A DNA stretch of 15,492 nucleotides from CAZDGV01 sp964505195 (GTDB taxonomy: Bacteria; Bacteroidota; Bacteroidia; Chitinophagales; Chitinophagaceae), in the NCBI GenBank assembly GCA_964505195.1, contig CAZDGV010000034.1, positions 1 to 15,492 of the forward strand. The letters are read 5' to 3'. Below the pieces are notes generated by a model. That model saw only the letters and a program-made list of their open reading frames with translations. It was not told the origin of the DNA and searched no databases. Numbering within the stretch: the stretch's first letter is position 1; each line of letters begins with the position of its first letter. This document shows positions 14,825-15,492 of the stretch, one piece after another. The translations under genes were made by a program, and so were the position numbers.

Positions 14825-15372
14825 CAAACTAACACAAGCGGTAAAATCCCCCGCTCATTTGTATAATAATCTATCGCACTACTATACTTATAATGCCAGG
14901 GATCCCAAACCAGTCCCGCTCGAACAGGATTTTGATGCAAATAATTTAGCCTTTGTTGAAGTCTATTTGAAGAAGACAACTCTATAGGATGATAATATTG
15001 ACGCCAAAATTGAAAATCCTTGTTTTTATTATTCCCTGCACCAGCATATTTAAATATACTTAGCATCCACGCCTTTCTGCTTTCTTTAGGATTATTTTGT
15101 ATAGATAGTATAATTTGCTTACTGGTAAATTTTTTGATGTCACGCACTAATTCATATAGCCTATTTGTGTCACTACTAATGATTAAATGTACATGATTGG
15201 TCATAATAACCCATGCATGAAGGATGAGGCCTTTTTGTGCTGAGCAAAAGCGAAGACTTTCGATCAGTATATCCTTATATTCTACTCTACTGAACACGTC
15301 AACCCATCCGATAACAGTAAAAGTGACAAAATGAGGAATAGCACTTTCGCCAGGCTTATATTTAGATGACAC
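14824..15372 (-). CDS. REP-associated tyrosine transposase (RAYT, Y1/IS200-like)
   Basis: The 182-residue protein belongs to the Y1 HUH transposase superfamily. Seen: an N-terminal FVTFTVIGWVDVF strand, the HUH metal motif HVH (60-62) in MTNHVHLII, a FWRQYYHP segment, and YLHQNPVRAGLV with Y144 as the candidate catalytic tyrosine. RAYTs are single-copy, non-autonomous-looking relatives of IS200/IS605 transposases that nick single-stranded REP palindromes. The GTG at 15370-15372 is the only start before an in-frame stop just upstream (15376-15378), and the N-terminus has normal family form, so it appears full length. No paired IS ends or target duplications are visible; the partner element is probably the hairpin cluster just past its 3' end. 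Confidence 0.88.
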   Translation of the reverse strand: MSSKYKPGESAIPHFVTFTVIGWVDVFSRVEYKDILIESLRFCSAQKGLILHAWVIMTNHVHLIISSDTNRLYELVRDIKKFTSKQIILSIQNNPKESRKAWMLSIFKYAGAGNNKNKDFQFWRQYYHPIELSSSNRLQQRLNYLHQNPVRAGLVWDPWHYKYSSAIDYYTNERGILPLVLV

Positions 15373-15492
15373 AAATTAACTTTCCCGAAAATTAGAGTTA
15401 TTTAGTTACTTATTGTTTCAGAAAGTATCCACCAATTTGATAAAATCAAAAAACAAAGCCGTGTTTTTACGAATATTTAATCAACAGCGATA
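15373..15492. other. Intergenic sequence upstream of RAYT, no gene seen
   Basis: This AT-rich stretch to the window edge holds no credible reading frame. Minus-strand TAATTTTC about 15 bases before the RAYT GTG is one mismatch from the -7 consensus and could be its promoter. TTTGAT-AAA-ATCAAA around 15437-15451 is a small perfect palindrome of unclear role. No copy of the 14717-14773 repeat was seen here. Confidence 0.4.

Noticed and set aside
15335..15347. The 13-mer GGAATAGCACTTT occurs both at the lysS end (14720-14732) and in the 5' coding part of the RAYT gene.
   Set aside because: By a rough estimate, about one 13-base match is expected by chance in a window this size. The copy here is coding and has no paired arm, so it is not evidence of a third repeat unit.
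14824..15372. A complete IS200/IS605 insertion sequence.
   Set aside because: The protein has RAYT-type features, there is no tnpB, and no paired element ends could be seen on the upstream side.

Overview
The window looks like a chromosomal segment of a Bacteroidota bacterium, most likely Chitinophagaceae or a close relative. Supporting signs are several promoters with the Bacteroidota -7 box TAnnTTTG (one with a TTG element 19 bases upstream), no Shine-Dalgarno-like sequences ahead of starts, moderate to low GC by eye, a stand-alone fatty acid 2-hydroxylase of the sphingolipid type, a DUF4197 protein, a secreted GH9 enzyme and a REP-associated transposase (RAYT). This placement is by inference, since no rRNA is present.

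Layout. Positions 1-9580 are a run of eight minus-strand genes: a secreted M28 metallopeptidase cut by the window edge, rpiB, tatC, a CNNM/CorC-type membrane CBS protein, gmk, a fatty acid hydroxylase, a MurC-like Mur ligase, and a two-domain secreted GH9 plus polysaccharide-deacetylase protein. Individual -7 boxes before rpiB, tatC, gmk and the Mur ligase suggest several short transcription units rather than one long operon. A 54-bp divergent gap (9581-9634) leads into a plus-strand three-gene unit: an FAH-fold hydrolase, a flavin reductase-like protein and a sterol desaturase/fatty acid hydroxylase superfamily protein. This unit converges on a minus-strand DUF4197 gene, which is divergent from lysS (plus). 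lysS converges on a minus-strand RAYT, and between them lies a compact cluster of inverted repeats that starts inside the last codons of lysS.

Function. Most genes are housekeeping: nucleotide and pentose-phosphate metabolism, Tat export, lysyl-tRNA charging. The rest point to envelope chemistry (Mur ligase paralogue, two diiron hydroxylase-superfamily proteins) and extracellular polymer breakdown (GH9-CE4 fusion, M28 peptidase). No CRISPR array, tRNA, rRNA, riboswitch or prophage was seen, and no gene-free stretch exceeds about 130 bases.

I found no clear new multi-gene system. The most unusual items are the GH9-deacetylase fusion with an altered metal-site motif, the MurC-like ligase with changed signature motifs, and the alternating repeat at the lysS stop codon beside a RAYT.
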